From assembly GCF_963675165.1 (NCBI RefSeq), contig NC_087382.1, positions 1,798,001 through 1,862,000 on the forward strand: a stretch of DNA of 64,000 nucleotides. The letters are read 5' to 3'. This DNA is from Halichondria panicea. Taxonomy: Eukaryota > Porifera > Demospongiae > Suberitida > Halichondriidae. Made by a program: the position numbers and the translations under genes. Shown piece after piece: positions 1 through 11,172 of the stretch (position 1 is the first letter of the stretch; each line of letters starts with the position of its first letter). The notes beneath the pieces were generated by a model that saw nothing but the letters and a program-made list of their open reading frames with translations, had not been told where the DNA came from and made no database searches.

Positions 1-147
1 CAATGTCATTTATATTGTTTATGGTTCATGTTCATGTTGGCTTTTCAATGAGAATAATAGAGAATAATGGGTAATTATCTGGGAATAATAGGAAGTAAAA
101 TTAAGAAATTCTAATAGGCAAATTTTTTTGAATAATTGGGACAGCCC
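1..147. mobile_element. Partial TA-flanked MITE (right end only)
   Basis: The sequence is the reverse complement of the MITE at 41402-41710 and ends with the same terminal sequence (GAATAATTGGGACAGCCC) followed by TA. Its left end lies outside the window. The insertion sits at the same place in the flanking DNA as the 41402 copy, so this insertion was copied together with the flank. Confidence 0.75.
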
Positions 148-151
148 TAGT

Positions 152-856
152 ATACGGATTCAAGTATATCAAACTGCAAGAAATACTATGATCCACTTTT
201 AATTCGTGTATAGCAACAACATCCAAACACACATGCATAAATCCAATTTTTCATTGCACGTTAGCCTAATATGAATTAACTCCATTCACAGCCGAAATAG
301 TGAGATGTATTATAGTATAAAGTTTTTAACTGTGAGCTGGCCCAATAAAAGGTTGACACATTATAGAGTAACCTTGTATTGGGCCAGCTCACAGTTAATA
401 CTAATGTTTACATGAATTAATTAACCTCGAACAGTAAGAGTTCATTCTACAAAATAGACACTACCCAGGGTTCATCACACCATGCTACCATGTGCAAGGA
501 TTCACAGGAGGTCCATTCACAGAACTGAGATCTAATTTAATTGTTAGCTGAAGCGACCATGCTCTTACAACCTCCAGTATATGATTCCAGGTAGTATAGT
601 ACTGTAGATTCCACACTGCAGCACGTAGAACATAATCCCATGCAGGTACTAACCACAGTCAGGATTGCATGGATTCACCACTACATCCTGAGACTGTGAT
701 CAAATTTCATCAGTCTATTAATTAGCAGACTGCTTCCAGGTATATACTATAGTAACAACATATACATTGCAATGGATTCACTAGCTGTAATATGAATGTG
801 ATTTAGACTGCCATGTCAATCTCATTATCAATGAAAACATTATTATGAAGAAGCTA
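152..856. repeat. Inverted copy of the A-module 5' flank
   Basis: This stretch is the reverse complement of about 7310-8035 (and of the matching parts of 14460-15180 and 41120-41395). It includes the 73-bp TTAA palindrome and the 'aatccatgcaatcctgactgtgg' type motifs. It holds no gene. The join to the beta-helix pseudogene is near 856. It shows that the module has also been copied in the opposite orientation. Confidence 0.8.
326..398. repeat. 73-bp palindrome flanked by TTAA (copy 1)
   Basis: Arms of about 28 bp (TTAACTGTGAGCTGGCCCAA...) with one mismatch surround a 15-bp loop, and TTAA stands at both outer ends. This resembles a tiny piggyBac-type MITE, because TTAA is the target duplicated by that superfamily. 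Other copies are at 7767, 14917 and 41166, all in the same flanking context, so they spread by segmental duplication rather than by separate insertions. Confidence 0.7.
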
Positions 857-2086
857 CATAAATGATATTTTTACTCTCGAAATTATCAAATATGCTTGTA
901 TTAGTTAATGTTAAAGTTGAGATAGCAACCGCAACACTCCATCTTGTTGGGTGGCTCTATTGTTTGTGAGCACAAAGTTGGAACACAGTGCCATCAGCAA
1001 CAAAAAACACTCCACCAAAATCAGCACTGTTATTTTTAAACATGGCTTTAGAGACAGATATAGTTCCAGTATATGCTAAAATCCCTCCTCCAATACTGTT
1101 ACTTGTGGTACTTCCTCCATTACCAACTACAACTTCATTGTTCATTATATTTCAGCTCAAGATAGATGCATTAACTATAAAAATTCCAATCGCTCCACCA
1201 AAGGCAGCGTTGTTGTTTGTTAGCTTGCTATCAGATATCAATAACTCTCCATTGAAAACCAAAATTGCTCCACCTGATCTTTCAGCACTGTTGTACGCTA
1301 GCTTACTGTCGGAGATGGAGACACTCCCATCCTGGCTATTAATTGCTCCACTGTCAGAGTTAGCACTATTGTTTAGTAGCGCACAGTGTGATATGGACAA
1401 ATTACTGCTGGGCAAGGGGGCAACAATTGCATCACCAGCTTCAGTGCTATTGTTTGAAAAATTGCACAAAACTAATAGTCACATTTTTAGAGAACACCGC
1501 CACTGCTCCACCACGTCCAAATATAGCAGTATTAATTGGAATTGAACTTTAAATTGTTAATAACAGCTTTAATATGAGATTGAATGTTAACTGCACCACC
1601 ATTGTTACTGAAGAAGTCGCTCTTTTCAATGTACACATTTTTTGAGAACACATGCAATGCTCCACCACGTTCACATGAAGCAGTGTTGGAATTGAACCTT
1701 GAACCATTAATAACAGTTTGATTTGCTTTAATATTCACTGCACCACCATCGTTACTGAAGAAATCACTCTTTTCAATGCACACAGTATCAGCTTCAACAG
1801 TCAATGCTCTGTCAGTGCTAGTGTTGTTTACAAAGAGAACTTGTTCAATTCTTACAGTTACCGTATGAGTGATCTCGAGTGTACAAGCTTCCAACTTTAG
1901 TAAATTTAAGTCTACCAAATAGCATTGAGGAATGTATACATATAGCCTGAACTACTTTCATCACCTGCTCCAGTGAAATGCAAACCTTCGATACTCGATA
2001 TTATATATATACTTTGATATTAGATAACAGCACTCTACCAGTTTTTTTTAAAATTGATAGTGGCATTTTGGCCAGCAATAATCACC
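857..2086 (-). pseudogene. Beta-helix/membrane protein pseudogene, 5' half, LINE-distal part
   Basis: Read on the minus strand, the fragments at 1532-1918, 1152-1469 and 957-1145 carry repeated GGA(I/L/V) and FxxN motifs (for example FSNNGGAVNI, YNSAERSGGAILVF) with about 20-30 residues per coil. This is the signature of polymorphic-outer-membrane-protein-like right-handed beta-helices. Frames change and stops occur between the fragments, so the copy is dead. It joins the signal-peptide piece at 5977-6172 once the retrotransposon between them is removed, and it is cut at 857 by an inverted duplication junction. About 868-1700 is nearly identical to 13490-14240, so the two are duplicates. The downstream Cys-rich and membrane parts are missing from this copy. 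Confidence 0.75.
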
Positions 2087-2256
2087 TCTCTGAAATTACA
2101 AATGTAAAGCATTTCACTTAATATATAATGCGATGGCTGGATCCACAGATACTGTGCGGGACTGTCTACTACAGCATTTCTTCACTTTCAAGCCTCAAGC
2201 GAGCCCTTTATCTGTCCACACTGTAAGCTTCTCACTCAGGGGGAAAGCTATCAAAC

Positions 2257-2961
2257 ATGATGCAAGTAATAAATGCCTTACAATTGGAAATTGCAGAACT
2301 GAAACTCAACAACACCTCGGCCCCTGCCATAGACATTCCATACACTGAAGTGCTACAAACTCAGGTCTCCACAGAGCCTCCCAGACAGGAAACTAGACCC
2401 ACTACTGTCAAAAGCACAGAGGACCGCAAATTTAATGTTGTGGTCTACGGTCTAAAGGAATGCGAAGAGGGAACAAAAAGACATGAAAGGCTAAACAAGG
2501 ACACTGAGTCAGCAGTCACAGCCCTAAAACCAACAAACCCAAATGTGAGTGATAATTCTATCAAAGACTGCATAAGGTTGGGAAAGTACGACACAAAAAG
2601 AACCAGACCTAGACCCTTATTAGTAAAACTGTCGAATGCTAGAGACCCACTACTGATCTTGACAAACAGGTTCAAGCTCGCAGCAACACCAGACATATCA
2701 GTAAAACCTGATATGACCAAGGAGGAGAGATCAATAGAATCAATTCTACTTAAAGAACGCAGAAGGTTGATAAACCTTGGTACAGATAGCAAAACAATCA
2801 AGATCCGTGGCAAAAGTCTACTCATCAGTAACAAAAGACAGGGTTACGTAGAAAACATGGAATTCCACAACATAGAACCCTTACTTGAAAACAATCAGCC
2901 CATACAGCCCATACAATCTGACTCAGGGGACGACCAACCCTCCGAGCCAGACTCAAACTGA
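2257..2961 (+). CDS. Retrotransposon ORF1 protein
   Basis: The product is 234 residues. It starts with a Leu-rich, probably coiled-coil stretch (MMQVINALQLEIAELK). From about residue 57 it has an RRM-like segment (KFNVVVYGLKEC) followed by a basic region, which is the usual build of ORF1 nucleic-acid-binding chaperones in CR1/L2-like elements. It would coat the element RNA. The reading frame may have begun upstream: positions 2185-2250 in another frame read as a short Cys/His segment, suggesting loss of the 5' part by a frameshift. It ends with TGA at 2959-2961, directly followed in the same frame by ORF2. Confidence 0.75.
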   Translation: MMQVINALQLEIAELKLNNTSAPAIDIPYTEVLQTQVSTEPPRQETRPTTVKSTEDRKFNVVVYGLKECEEGTKRHERLNKDTESAVTALKPTNPNVSDNSIKDCIRLGKYDTKRTRPRPLLVKLSNARDPLLILTNRFKLAATPDISVKPDMTKEERSIESILLKERRRLINLGTDSKTIKIRGKSLLISNKRQGYVENMEFHNIEPLLENNQPIQPIQSDSGDDQPSEPDSN

Positions 2962-5807
2962 CTAGCCTTAGACCAAAGGCACATCTCAATTGGCGTTTGG
3001 AACTCTAGAAGTATTGCAAATAAAATTAATTTTGTCCACTCAATGATAGCGAGCCTATCTCTGGATGTGATATGTATAACTGAGTCTTGGCTCACTGATT
3101 TGATATATGATAATGAAATTTCTCCCGTTGGCTACAAAATTTACCGCAGAGACAGAAGTGCGAGAGGAGGTGGTGTAGCCATTCTGATATCCGAAGATAT
3201 ACCCTCTCAACTAATCTGCAGGCACGAATCTCTGGAACTAATTGTAATTGAACTGCTTGTTTCTCCCAAAACAACCCTGGCATGTATCTACATACCAGCA
3301 CATTTTTCTTTAGAAGTGGCAAACGCCATATCGTCTCTTCCAAACCACAACACCATCTTGGTGGGCGACCTAAACTGCCCAGATGTAGATTGGTCATCTT
3401 TGTCTGGAAAAACTCCACTCTCGGTTTCTATTTGTAACTCACTTTTCGCTCAGAACTTTCTCCAACTGATTGCATCTCCAACACACACAAAAGGAAACAT
3501 ACTGGACGTAGTATGCACGAATTCACCAGACAGGATACTCAACCTGCACATTGACTCGTCTAATTGTTCACCTATGTCTGATCACTTCTTATCACGTTCT
3601 CACTAGATGGCTTAAAAACACCAAAACTACTCTCTAAAGACAAACCGGCCAGCAACTACAACTTTAAAAAAGCAAATTTTAATTCCATGTCTGAGTTTTT
3701 TATCTGCCAACCCAAGCCTGCCTGTTCAGTCCATCTAGAAAAAATCATCTCAAGAGCACAGGAAATATTTGTGCCCAAATTTAACTCTCAGAAGTCAAAA
3801 AGCCCAAAATGGTATACCACAGAAATGAGACATACTATCAATCGCTGCAAAACGCTTACACGCAGAAACAAATCCAAACCCACTGAGAGTACATCCCTAA
3901 GGCTATCTAACTTGTCTACTCATCTCCAGGAACTAATGACAACTGCCAAATCTGAGTACGAAAAATCGTTGGCAGTATGCTTTAAGTTCAACCCAAGTAA
4001 ACTATTCCGTCATCTGCGCGACCTAAGTAAGAAAAGTCCACAAACTAGAACAATAATCCACAACGGCTCCATCATCACAGAGACTGGACAGATTGCTGAA
4101 ATTTTCAACAAATACTTTAACTCGACATTCACAAGAAGTGACTATACACTTCCTCCATGGGACAAAATACCCTCCCCCACTTATCAACTGAGCTCTATCT
4201 CTATAGAAGAGTCTGAGGTGTACGAAACCCTCACCTCACTAGACACAACAAAGTCACCAGGCCACGATAATATAAATGCGTCAACCCTCAAATGCTGTGC
4301 TACCGCTCTCACAAGATCAGTCACACACATTTTCAATTCTAGCCTATCTTCACATACTTTCCCACCCCACTGGAAGGTCCACAAAATCTGCCCAATCCCA
4401 AAGAAGGGCGACCCCCATCTTGTAGAAAACTTTCGGCCCATCTCTCTTCTCCCAATTATATCCAAAGTCTTTGAAACTATCATCTACAAGAAAATTATTA
4501 CATTCGTGAGACCAAAGATAACATGCCAACAATTCGGGTTCCTAAGAAACCGATCATGTCTTTCTCAATTAATCCTATTCTTTTCCCAAGTTTTTGACAA
4601 CATAGAAAACCGAAAACCTACAGATGTCATCTACCTAGATTTTAAGAAAGCTTTCGATACGGTCCCACACAATGAGCTGTTGCTAAAGCTTTGGAAGACA
4701 GGCATCACAGGCCCTCTTTGGCTGTGGTTTAAATCGTACCTACATGACAGGATACACTTCACAAGTGTTATTAATACTCCATCCAACTACTTACCAGTTA
4801 TGTCAGGAGTTCCGCAAGGAAGCATCCTAGGCCCACTGTTATTTATTATTTTTATCAATGACCTACCGGAGTGCATCTCATCTGCCAATCCATTTCTATT
4901 TGCGGACGACACAAAGCTAGTAAAGTGCATCACTTCTACGGAAGACCAATTGGAATTACAAACAGACATCAACCAGTTGTCATCCTGGTGCACTACTTGG
5001 AACATGCAACTCAATGAAGGAAAATGTAATGTGCTGCGCATAACTCATCCTAGCTGGCACGAAGAAAACCCTAATACACTCTACTCAATCCACAATTCTC
5101 ACCTTAACTTTGCTACAAAAGAAAAAGACCTAGGCTTGTGCATAGCCAACAACCTCTCCTGGTCACTGCATTATAACCTCATATCGTCTAAGGCCTACCG
5201 AGCTCTTAACCTCATCCGACGGACGATTTCAATGAAATCAGAAACCAGCACAAAAAAATCGTTATATATAACCCTAGTTAGATCCCAGGTCACCTACTGC
5301 TCCCAAGTCTGGAGACCAAATTTGATCAAGGACATTCAAAAACTAGAAAGAATCCAGAGGAGAGCCACCAAATTCATACTCAATGATTACTCAAGCTCAT
5401 ACAGATCAAGGCTGTCCGATTTGAAGCTACTACCTCTAATGTACTGGTTTGAAATACAGGACATAATGTTTCTAGTAAAGTCACTAAAGGAACCCTCGGA
5501 CAACTTCAACATAAGAGATCACATCAAATTCGTTACTGGTCGCACCCGCTTCAGTTGCAACAACAAACTCACTGTACAAGCCAATCACTACAGCGCAAGC
5601 AGACACTTCTACCTCAATCGTATCACAAGGTTATGGAACTTGATGCCCACTATGCTGATGGATATCAGCGCACCACTAACTTCAACAAAGAATACACTCC
5701 ACCATTACTTCTGGGAGCACTTCAAACAAAACTTTGTCTCTGACATCCCATGTACCTACCACTTAATGTGCCCATGCAACAGATGCTACACACGTAATTA
5801 TAGCTAG
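2962..5807 (+). pseudogene. Retrotransposon ORF2: endonuclease and reverse transcriptase (frameshifted)
   Basis: The apurinic-type endonuclease domain runs from about 2990 to 3595, with motifs WNSRSIANK, ITESWL, RRDRSARGGGVAI, GDLNCPDVDW and SDHF. The reverse transcriptase follows at about 4000-5100 with FRPISLLP, DFKKAFD, GVPQGSILGP and the catalytic FADD. The C-terminus is ordinary for the group. A single-base loss near 3588 moves the frame after SDHF, so the two halves (3043-3606 and 3687-5807) are open but no longer joined. No ATG lies between the ORF1 stop and the first endonuclease motif; the first ATG (3043) falls inside the domain. The element would nick target DNA and reverse-transcribe its RNA there. 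Confidence 0.88.
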
Positions 5808-5928
5808 CTTCACATGTAATCATTAAATTATCCAGCTGTGTCGCTCAATGCGGCACAGTCTGTCAGCTATAGTCTTTGCTACAACAATCACTTGTTTTTA
5901 TATCATTCACGTTACAGGCTGTAAAGTC

Positions 5929-5932
<4 letters not shown>

Positions 5933-5972
<40 letters not shown>

Positions 5973-5976
5973 CACC
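5933..5976 (+). repeat. (AAT)n tail of the retrotransposon plus target duplication
   Basis: About twelve AAT units end the retrotransposon, a tail type seen in several non-LTR clades. The last ten bases (AATAATCACC, 5967-5976) repeat the sequence before the 5' end. Confidence 0.85.
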
Positions 5977-6172
5977 AGACAGAAAGCTCAAGGTGAGATT
6001 GTCTCCACCAGACAACAGGTCTATTTGAACAAGCTGCTCGAGAGTGAAACAAGTTCCATTTTGATAGTCATGCCACGAAGTTGAATCCACTGGCACAATG
6101 TGATAGCTAGTGCTCACTCCTGGTAACAGTAGCTAGGGTCAGGAGCAAGAGCAGCACCAGCCAGGTGTGCAT
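5977..6172 (-). pseudogene. Signal-peptide start of the beta-helix/membrane pseudogene
   Basis: The minus-strand ATG is at 6172-6170. The first residues are MHTWLVLLLLLTLATVTRS, a good signal peptide. A frameshift follows, and then the other frame continues with YHIVPVDSTSWHDYQNGTCFTLEQLVQIDLL as two adjoining pieces up to LSFLSG. The pattern of a short extracellular 'P-D-S-T..C.TL' block after the signal peptide is what I recall at the N-terminus of sponge beta-helix proteins of this kind. The retrotransposon sits right after this segment, separating it from the repeats at 857-2086. Confidence 0.65.
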
Positions 6173-7082
6173 GTTCTAACGATATAACTATACGAGTTAG
6201 AATAGAGTCAATAGAAATGCTGTTTCGACTTTGACACCAAAAATCTTAAAACGCGTACTGTCTAAATCATCTAGTGGTAGAACATATGGAATAATTATAA
6301 GCTTAATGATCACCGTGCAGGGTACGTTTATGCAATTGAGAGGCTCACAGATTCATTACATCACTTTCATTACACGAGACAATCTAAGTGTTGACTTACC
6401 TAATGAATAATTTCTTTCTCCACAAACACAGCTATAGCACATGCACACATGCATGTATTCAGCAATGGAGTATCAAGTTATATATAGGAGTTATATCTGA
6501 CTATACCATGCACTTCAATAGCAATGTTATGCGCATTGATATCCATATCATGTGTAAAGTGGAACTGATCATATTAAACTAAAGAAAAAATTAAAGGACT
6601 GACTTGCTATGGCATGGATTTAAGTACACAAAAAGCAACGTCCCACGATCGGACCTTAATTCTTGATTTGGGACAGCGAACAGGCCTCTTTCAACTGGCT
6701 AACTCTGTGCAAAACTTAATTCAATAGGGGCAGAGGCAGATAGATGTGCTAATGGCCAATTTGTATATCAAGCATTTTTATTATTATATATACCCGCTAA
6801 AAAGTGGAACCATGCATGCACACGTTAATTCATGTGCAAAATGTAGCGAATCCCCAAGCCATTTATTAACCACTAATAAGTACAGGGAACCCATGCACGC
6901 ACATTAACCCACATGTCTGCATGTGTATACAATGATCCCATGCAGCAGTCAATGTTGTTGTTACTGAATCACATGCACACAGTAAAAATACTTTCGTTAT
7001 ATAATTATACAGTAACATATTTTAACTATAAAACACGATGATGCATCTCATAATTATAATAAATTATGTGTTTTTGCTGTGC
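6173..7082. other. Intergenic stretch, no gene seen
   Basis: This holds only AT-rich DNA with many TGCATG runs and weak copies of the 'gaatccatgca...gttgttactga' repeat near 6930-6970. The upstream promoter of the beta-helix pseudogene would lie here (its start codon is at 6172, minus strand), but no element could be pinned down. Confidence 0.5.
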
Positions 7083-7766
7083 AGGTCATGCATTTATGTG
7101 TAAAATCTGATGAATCCAAGCATGCATGTTATCCCACTATAAATAATAAAAGTGCAAAATCTTGGCCTGCATGTATGGGGCCGAGACTAATACATGCATG
7201 TGTGAGTCCTCATAGGGTTATGGCGAAGGGTCACGTTAAAAGTATGAACAGACAAATATAAAGTGTGCCGGAGAGCTTGCTAGGTAACAGAGTACTCATG
7301 CAAAAACTGGCTTCTTCATAATAAAGATAATGAGATTGACCTGCATGGCAGTCTAAATCACATTCATATTGCAGCTAGTGAATCCATGCATGCAATGTAT
7401 ATGTTGTTACTATAGTATATACCTGGAAGCAGTCTGTGCTAATTAATGGAATTTAATCACAGTCTCATGCAGGATGTATCTTATAGTGGTGAATCCATGC
7501 AATCCTGACTGTGGTTAGTACCTGCATGGGATTATGTTCTACGTGCTGCAGTGTGGAATCTACAGTACTATACTACCTGGAATCATAAATACTGAAGGCT
7601 GTAAGAACATGGTCGCTTCAGCTAACAATTAAATTAGATCTCAGTTCTGTGAATGGGCCTCCTGTGATTCAGAATCCTTGCATGCATGATAGCATGGTGT
7701 GATGAACCCTGGGTAGTGTCTATTTTGTAGAATGAACTCTTACTGTTCTGTGAATCCATATTAGTA

Positions 7767-7839
7767 TTAACTGTGAGCTGGCCCAATACAAGGTTACTCT
7801 ATAATGTGTCAACCTTTTATTGGGCCAGCTCACAGTTAA
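7767..7839. repeat. 73-bp palindrome flanked by TTAA (copy 2)
   Basis: Same palindrome as at 326-398, in opposite orientation. Arms start TTAACTGTGAGCTGGCCCAA and differ by a single base. Confidence 0.7.
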
Positions 7840-9143
7840 AAACTTTATACTATAATACATCTCACTATTTCGGCTGTGAATGGAGTTAATTCATATGAGG
7901 CTAACGTGCAATGAAATTGGATTTATGCATGTGTGCATGTATGTACTTTGGGAAGTCCATGTATGGATGTTGTTGCTATACACGAATTAAAAGTGGATAT
8001 TTCATACAGTTTGATATACTTGAATCCGTACGGGCATGATGCACTCTATAATTGTAACGAGAAGTGTGGATAGAACACTGATTTTGTAGAACACGTACGT
8101 TATGAAGACACTTACTACATGCAAAAAATGCAAATGAGTGCCTGAGTGCTTGTTTCATACTGTATGCATGCATGTACATTCTACGGCTCTTTTGGAAAAA
8201 CGTTTATGTGCAAGTCACTGATGGGCCATGTCAGAAGGAAGTAAACTGTAGTCAGGGCAACAGTTGTTAAGGTGGAGAAACAGCATTGTACAACGTAGCA
8301 ACCCTGCAGGTCCAGGTCATGGCTCCTCATTTGTAACTATACAGCTTGTATGCATAATTAGTCTATAATTATATATATATATAGTTGTGCCGCTCAAATT
8401 GTGTTGCACATACGCAAATATACCATGCATGCGCATGCAGACTGGAGTATATAGGAGGAGAGTCAGGTCTTTAATGAACGTTAATTACATTATGATCGTC
8501 TAGTTTTCCTTTTTTACCTCCAATCCTTCATCGGGTTTAGAGGTAATAGAGATGGTAATTATTAAAATGCAATTAAAGTGCACCGAGACAGATTTAAATT
8601 AATTGACCCTGACTATAATTATCATACTCCCTAAATCCTATAGCGCCATGGACTGTTGACAGCTGAAGGCAAGGGATAGGGTTAGAGTTAGGGTTATATA
8701 GGCCAATAGGGTTAGGCATCTGTGTTACTATTCACTTTCACACTTCCCATGCATATAATTATATAGCACAACAAATAACACATACAATAAACACAGGCTT
8801 TATCAACAATACCAGCTGTATAGCTACTACGTAATTAGTGGCAAAGAGCGATATAGTACTACCAGATACATTCATCTTATTTTTCTTGTGGGCCGATAAC
8901 ACCTGGAATTATAGTGCTTCTGCTAGATCCAGTGTGATGAATCCGTGCAGTCCATGTGGTTATGAGCTGGAATTATACTTCTGCTAATGGCTAAGAAATT
9001 AGATTGCTGCAGTACTGCATGTACAGTCAGTCCATGAATGCATGTGGTTTTTATCTGGAAATATGTTTCTTCTAAATGAAAATAGAATCCATTCAGTCCA
9101 TGTGGCACCACATCAGTGCACACATAACACATGAATCCATGAG

Positions 9144-9150
9144 TATATAA
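9144..9150 (+). promoter_or_regulatory. TATA box of gene A1
   Basis: TATATAA stands 80 bases before the start codon in a block (about 9130-9230) that is almost unchanged in all six family genes. The conserved 5' leader 'ctcattgaca.tcactgcaattgttcatca' follows it. Transcription probably begins near 9172-9180. Confidence 0.7.
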
Positions 9151-9229
9151 GTGGGTCCAATTTTCTCATTGACAATCACTGCAATTGTTCATCATTTCAA
9201 GTTGTGAAGGATTTTCTCTGGATATCATC

Positions 9230-10811
9230 ATGAAGATTTCAATGATTGCCACTGTGGCTCTGCTATCTCTCGTGGCCCTGGCCTCTTCTGCTCCTCTTCG
9301 CTCTTATTATCAGGAGAAAGATGCTCAGCAACAACACGACTATAAATATTACGATCAGCTGAAGGATGCCCTGGAGCAAAGCAATGGTAATTTCACCAAT
9401 ACCATGCACTAGAAAGTGACACCATTATTAGAATAATTATGTTGTTTCGTATTCACTAATTACTTATGAATTTACTACAGTTGAGGAGGCTCGTCAGCAA
9501 CGCGGTAACTACAACTACAAGACACAGATGCAGCAGGACGGTGGCCCAAGCAACTATTACTATAAGACACAGATGCAGCAGGACGGTGGCCCAAGCAACT
9601 ATTATAAGACACAGATGCAGCAGGACGGTGGCCCAAGCAACTATTACTATAAGACACAGATGCAGCAGGACGGTGGCCCAAGCAACTATTATAAGACACA
9701 GATGCAGCAGGACGGTGGCCCAAGCAACTATTACTATAAGACACAGATGCAGCAGGACGGTGGCCCAAGCAACTATTATAAGACACAGATGCAGCAGGAC
9801 GGTGGCCCAAGCAACTATTACTATAAGACACAGATGCAGCAGGACGGTGGCCCAAGCAGCTATTACTATAAGACACAGATGCAGCAGGACGGTCGCCCAA
9901 GCAACTATTATAAGACACAGATGCAGCAGGACGATGGCCCAAGCAACTATTACTATATAAGGCACAGATGCAGCAAGACGGTGGCCCAAGCAACTATTAC
10001 TATAAGGCACAGATGCAGCAGGACGGTGGCCCAAGCAACTATTACTATAAAGCCCAGATGCAGCAGGACGGTGGCCCAAGCAACTATTACTATAAGGCAC
10101 AGATGCAGCAAAATGGCCCATGTAAGTACCTTTCACCCAAATTCATAGTGAGACCATTAATTTAATATTTTTTGTATTGCCATCACATGAGAATATTCAC
10201 TATACAGCGGAGGAGGCTCGTCAGCAACACGGCAACTATTACTATAAGGCACAGATGCAGCAAGATGAGCCATGTAAGTACCTTCTACAACTCGACCATG
10301 CAGAATTCATAAGAATGTGACACTATGCATTAAGTTTTATAGTAATATAGCCCATCACATAAGAATAATTTACTACAGCTGATTGGACACCAGAGACACC
10401 AGCTGAGGTAGATGCTATGCAAGAAGAGCGCCCATGTAAGCACATTTTCCACTAACTAATGAGTGCTACTAATCATGAACGCGACGCTATTCATTTTAGT
10501 CTAATTGCAGTTTAACGCCTTCGTAGTTTCTCAACACCAACCACCTAAATATAGAATCAATTTCAGCTGCAGTATAATAGTAATGTATAATTATGGTTAT
10601 CAACAATAATTTACTGTTACATGAATGACCACTTTCTGCAGCTGACAGTCTACTGCTAGCAGTGTTGCAGTCCCTGTTGGACAAGTGAGTGCATGAGACT
10701 TCTCTGCATGGTTGCGTGATATGCTATTATCGTTGCATGAAGAGATAATTAATTAAATCATAATGCATTGTTTTTATCCAAGCTTTTTATTTGTGCAGAC
10801 AAGAAGAGTGA
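9230..10811 (+). pseudogene. Secreted KTQMQQDGGPSNYYY-repeat protein, copy A1 (frameshifted)
   Basis: Exons are 9230-9386, 9481-10121, 10208-10273, 10379-10435, 10642-10684 and 10799-10811. Exon 1 gives the signal peptide MKISMIATVALLSLVALASS and a mature start rich in Tyr, Gln and Lys. Exon 2 is a 45/42-bp minisatellite of about 14 units; here 15- and 14-residue units alternate (YYYK / YYK), an 87-bp higher-order period. Two extra bases at about 9955-9958 (TACTATATAAGG instead of TACTATAAGG) shift the frame after ten units. The shifted frame stays open to the end of exon 2 but then hits TAG in exon 4. Either the copy is dead, or this is an assembly indel in a repeat. Start chosen at 9230 because it opens the signal peptide; an upstream non-ATG extension is not supported. 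A likely poly(A) signal ATTAAA is at 10857. Confidence 0.8.
9523..10117 (+). repeat. 45-bp coding minisatellite in A1 exon 2
   Basis: The unit is 45 bp (K-T/A-Q-M-Q-Q-D-G-G-P-S-N-Y-Y-Y), with 42-bp variants lacking one Tyr. Two frames on the plus strand and two on the minus strand are open across the array because the unit length is a multiple of three and has few stops. Only the frame continuing the signal peptide exon is taken as real. Confidence 0.9.
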
Positions 10812-11172
10812 ACCAGCTGAACATGAGAAGCGCGGATACCCGAAATAGTAGAACACATTAAAAATAGCAGTGTGAAAATTTCTAGTTATAATTATGATAA
10901 TGAGATCAATAGAAATGAGTGAAATTCAACTTCAGACCAGGCTGCATGTTGTAATCATTATTAATTAATCACAATCATCATGAAGTTGCAGTGACCCAGC
11001 CAGAGGGCATGCATATGCACAGTTCTAATAATAATATAGGCTAATTGTGGTGTACATGCTCATTGAGCATTGAGTCTCATGTGCAAGGACCTATACAGTG
11101 CATGCATGCATGCCACACACATAGGCCTGTGCCAAATGTTCCTATATCAAAACTAAAAAACCTTTGTCATTG

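Larger units (their letters stand above)
2087..5966 (+). mobile_element. Non-LTR retrotransposon, Jockey/CR1/L2-like group, inserted in the beta-helix pseudogene
   Basis: The element is 3,880 bp, with ORF1, ORF2 (endonuclease plus reverse transcriptase) and a 3' tail of (AAT)n at about 5933-5966. A 10-bp target duplication AATAATCACC is seen at 2077-2086 and 5967-5976, which fixes both ends. The 5' end probably lacks part of ORF1: a Cys/His fragment (FICPHC) lies upstream of the open ORF1 in another frame. One frameshift breaks ORF2 near 3588. The reverse transcriptase style (FRPISLLP, DFKKAFDTVPH, SGVPQGSILGPLLF, FADDTKL) fits the Jockey superfamily (CR1, L2, Rex1, Daphne); the exact clade needs a tree. 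Confidence 0.9.
7083..11146. repeat. Duplicated module A1 (flank plus secreted repeat-protein gene)
   Basis: This 4.1-kb block is repeated at 14243-18278 (A2) and, with a deletion near its left end, at about 41095-44836 (A3). Its left junction is at a 'tcatgcatttatgtgtaaaatc' sequence, and its right junction is inside 'tgccaaatgttcctata'. It carries the palindrome at 7767, the gene at 9230-10811 and its 3' flank. The stretch 7083-9140 has no other gene; it has degenerate telomere-like GGGTTAG runs at 8687-8716. Confidence 0.85.

Noticed and set aside
9466-9960. RHRCSRTVAQATITI plus-strand frame as an independent gene
   Set aside because: It has no start signal or promoter of its own; it is the alternative frame of the same exon.
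9456-10136. Long minus-strand frames through the minisatellite (Leu/Val-rich and SNSCLGHRPAASV repeats), also at 16591-17275 and 43301-43840
   Set aside because: They are shadows of the 45-bp coding unit. The plus-strand frame is fixed by the TATA box, signal peptide and splice sites.
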